From the NCBI GenBank assembly GCA_913061335.1, contig CAJXTP010000135.1:1-7811 (forward strand): 7,811 nt of DNA. The letters run 5' to 3'. The notes beneath the pieces were generated by a model. It had not been told where the DNA came from. It saw only the letters and a program-made list of their open reading frames with translations, and searched no databases. The first letter of the stretch is position 1. Every line of letters starts with the position of its first letter. The translations under genes and the position numbers were made by a program. Positions 5,813-7,811 of the stretch are shown here, piece after piece. The DNA comes from an uncultured Loktanella sp. Lineage in GTDB: Bacteria; Pseudomonadota; Alphaproteobacteria; Rhodobacterales; Rhodobacteraceae.

Positions 5813-7089
5813 CAGCTACGACGCGCCAACCAGCTATCAAGCCGATCCCGCAAATCATCAGCCAGCGCAGGGTTGTCGATTTCTTCCAGCGCTTCAGCCA
5901 AAAACGCCAACGTCAAAAGATCAGTCGCTGCTTTGCGCCCAACGCCCCGCGACTGCATGTAAAACAGTGCATCTTCATCAATGGCACCCGACGTAGACCC
6001 ATGCGAACAAATCACGTCATCGGCGTAAATCTCAAGCTCTGGCTTGGCCAAAAACTGGCTGTCCCCGTCCAACAAAAGCGACTGGCTGATCTGATAACCA
6101 TCGGTCTTTTGCGCACCGGCCTTAACTAAAATCTTGCCTTGGAACACGCCAACAGCACCGTTGCGCAGCACCTTTTTGAACACCTGACGGCTTTCGCCGC
6201 GCAGACCGTCATGGGTGATGAAAATGGTGTCATCATGATGGAAATCATCACCATCACCGACACATGCGCCGGCCACATGGGCCACAACATCGTCGCCAAG
6301 CAGTTCAAGAATACATTCGTTGCGGGTCATCGTGCCGTTTGCAGTCAGGGTAAACGATTTAAACAAACCGTTCGATGCAATCCTTGCAAAACAATGGGTT
6401 ACAGCGCGACGTTCATGGTCACGACCTTGGGCACGTACATGGTGGAACGCACCACCTTCAGCCACATCGACTTCAAGCACTGAATTAAACCGCGCAGCCG
6501 CAGGACCCGTTTCAAGCAAGGTAACATCGGCACCTGCCTCAACACGGACCACACAGTGCAACATCACATCAGATGCGTCATCGCCGTGCAGATAGACCAA
6601 GCTGATCGGCTTGGCGGCTTTACCCGTTGCACGGATCACAACGCCGTCTGTTGCAAACGCCGTATTCAGCGCTGCTAAAGGACGCGCGACAGGCACCTGC
6701 CCGCGTGTTTCCAATGTGCCGTAAAGATCGGTCGCCCAATGAATGTCCGCAGCTGCGACATCGACCAAACGGTCGATCTCAACGCCTGCGCAAACCAGAT
6801 CATCAGATGCAGCCGCATCAAAAACACCGTCAACAAACACGATTTTTACACTGTCAACACCGGCAAAAAGCGGGCTGTCTTCACTGTGAAATACAGCCGC
6901 CGAAATCGGATCAGCCTGCGTCAGGCTGATCGGGTCGGTGTATTTCCAATACTCGTCACGTTTGTGCGGCAGGCCCATTTTGGCCACCCGCGACAACGCA
7001 TCTTTGCGGGCGCCGTCCAGACCTTCGGGCAACGTAAGCCCAGCCAATCGGGCCTGCGTTGCATCAGATTTCAGCTTGGCTAATGCCAT
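5812..7089 (-). CDS. sufD: Fe-S cluster assembly scaffold protein SufD
   Basis: Subunit of the cytoplasmic SufBCD scaffold on which Fe-S clusters are built with sulfur from SufS. At 425 aa it has the usual family length. The N-terminal part (about 30-55) has the PHKRDEYWKYTD motif of SufD N-terminal regions. Residues about 150-390 form the SufB/SufD beta-helix core, including GVFQGKI (314-320), KTDGYQISQSLLL (328-340) and the conserved ADDVICSHGST (356-366). H363 corresponds to the functionally important His of SufD; the cysteine of this motif is C361. The helical C-terminus LAFLAEALEEI is where SufD contacts SufC in known structures. The SufB-specific cysteines are not evident, favouring SufD. 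The start overlaps the sufC stop (TAATG) and is preceded by GAGGTGG (7100-7094) within sufC. Confidence 0.96.
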   Translation of the reverse strand: MALAKLKSDATQARLAGLTLPEGLDGARKDALSRVAKMGLPHKRDEYWKYTDPISLTQADPISAAVFHSEDSPLFAGVDSVKIVFVDGVFDAAASDDLVCAGVEIDRLVDVAAADIHWATDLYGTLETRGQVPVARPLAALNTAFATDGVVIRATGKAAKPISLVYLHGDDASDVMLHCVVRVEAGADVTLLETGPAAARFNSVLEVDVAEGGAFHHVRAQGRDHERRAVTHCFARIASNGLFKSFTLTANGTMTRNECILELLGDDVVAHVAGACVGDGDDFHHDDTIFITHDGLRGESRQVFKKVLRNGAVGVFQGKILVKAGAQKTDGYQISQSLLLDGDSQFLAKPELEIYADDVICSHGSTSGAIDEDALFYMQSRGVGRKAATDLLTLAFLAEALEEIDNPALADDLRDRLDSWLARRS

Positions 7090-7811
7090 TATGCCACCTC
7101 TGCCAGAATATCGGCATACCCGTTGTTTTCAACTTCCAATGCCAGCTCCGGTCCGCCCGATTTCACGATGCGGCCATTGGCCATAATATGCACAACGTCG
7201 GGCTTAATATGGTCAAGCAAACGCTGATAATGCGTGATAACAAGGAACGAACGCCCCTCAGACCGCAACGCATTCACGCCTTCAGCCACCAGCTTCATTG
7301 CATCAACGTCCAGGCCAGAATCTGTCTCGTCCAAGATGCACATCTTTGGCTCAAGCATCGCCATCTGCAAAATCTCGTTACGCTTCTTTTCGCCGCCCGA
7401 AAAACCAACGTTAACCGGACGCTTGAGCATTTCAGCGTCGATCTTCAACGATTTGGCTTTTTCACGTACGACCTTCAGGAATTCACCTGCGGACATTTCG
7501 TCTTCACCGCGCGCTTTACGTTGAGCGTTCACGGCAGTGCGCAGGAACGTCATGTTGCCAACACCAGGGATTTCGACAGGGTATTGGAACGCAAGGAAAA
7601 GACCCGCAGCAGCGCGCTCTTCTGGATCCATTTCCAACAGATCAACCCCGTCAAGCGTGACCGATCCAGCCGTAACTTCGTAGCCATCTTTGCCTGACAA
7701 CACATATGATGTTGTTGACTTACCAGACCCGTTTGGACCCATGATAGCATGGACCTCGCCTGCGCCAATCGACAGATTGACACCTTTCAGGATCTGCTTG
7801 TCTTCTTCTTG
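7089..7811 (-). CDS. sufC: Fe-S assembly ATPase SufC (5' end outside window)
   Basis: ABC-type ATPase of the SufBCD complex; ATP binding drives the rearrangement of SufB-SufD during cluster formation. It is not a transporter. The frame runs unbroken off the window edge; the ATG at 7742 is internal, since 23 more codons upstream match the family (KQILKGVNLSIGAGEVHAI). About ten N-terminal residues are probably missing. Motifs: Walker A GPNGSGKST, a Q-loop in LFLAFQYP, the SufC-type signature FSGGEKKRNE, Walker B MCILDETDSGLDVDA, and the H-loop VITHYQ. The ETDSGLD form of Walker B is characteristic of SufC as opposed to most ABC importers and exporters. It is followed by sufD with a one-base overlap; sufB would be expected upstream, outside the window. 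Confidence 0.97.
   Translation of the reverse strand, partial: QEEDKQILKGVNLSIGAGEVHAIMGPNGSGKSTTSYVLSGKDGYEVTAGSVTLDGVDLLEMDPEERAAAGLFLAFQYPVEIPGVGNMTFLRTAVNAQRKARGEDEMSAGEFLKVVREKAKSLKIDAEMLKRPVNVGFSGGEKKRNEILQMAMLEPKMCILDETDSGLDVDAMKLVAEGVNALRSEGRSFLVITHYQRLLDHIKPDVVHIMANGRIVKSGGPELALEVENNGYADILAEVA
7094..7100 (-). promoter_or_regulatory. Ribosome binding site of sufD
   Basis: GAGGTGG on the minus strand, within the last codons of sufC. Its GAGG core ends 7 nt before the sufD ATG. It is the only one of the three one-base-overlap junctions with a clear Shine-Dalgarno sequence, so sufD can recruit ribosomes itself while the two membrane genes seem to rely on coupling. Confidence 0.6.

Noticed and set aside
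6220..6265. Repeats of ATCATC/ATGATG as a possible regulatory repeat
   Set aside because: They encode the Asp/His-rich DDFHHDD stretch of SufD and have no extended symmetry.
7059..7697. Plus-strand 212-aa frame opposite sufC
   Set aside because: It is the antisense shadow of sufC, whose Walker and signature motifs establish the coding strand.

Overview
The window looks like an alphaproteobacterial chromosome, most likely Rhodobacteraceae (Roseobacter group). This is an inference from the Suf gene order, with two small membrane proteins between sufD and sufS, from protein sequence character, and from GC-rich coding. A mobile-element end on the left meets a conserved housekeeping locus on the right, with a tRNA gene at the join.

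Left part (about 1-3363, plus strand): the int-proximal end of an integrated phage or genomic island. It carries the C-terminal part of a DNA methyltransferase whose upstream part seems to be out of frame, a phage Gp37/Gp68 (DUF5131) three-cysteine protein, a small Cys-rich protein, a small protein with an ASCH-like N-terminal motif, a small helix-turn-helix (excisionase-like) protein, and a tyrosine integrase. The genes are packed with 4-nt overlaps. Two successive junctions use the same 16-nt sequence. The helix-turn-helix ORF overlaps the integrase out of frame by 199 nt.

Boundary (3364-3440, minus strand): a complete tRNA-Arg(CCG) with encoded CCA. Its 3' end faces the integrase, so it is the probable attachment site. 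It has a plausible promoter of its own. The other att copy would lie left of the window.

Right part (3514-7811, minus strand): the distal half of a SUF iron-sulfur cluster assembly operon, in transcription order sufC (5' end outside the window), sufD, two tandem polytopic Yip1-like membrane proteins, and sufS. SufC and SufD belong to the scaffold complex. SufS is the cysteine desulfurase that supplies sulfur. Three successive junctions are one-base stop/start overlaps (TAATG, TGATG, TGATG) and sufS starts 2 nt after the preceding stop, so the genes are probably translated in a coupled way. A perfect inverted repeat follows the sufS stop.

No gene-free stretch longer than 300 nt exists. The best candidates for something little described are the accessory cluster between the methyltransferase and the integrase, and the paired membrane proteins inside the suf operon.
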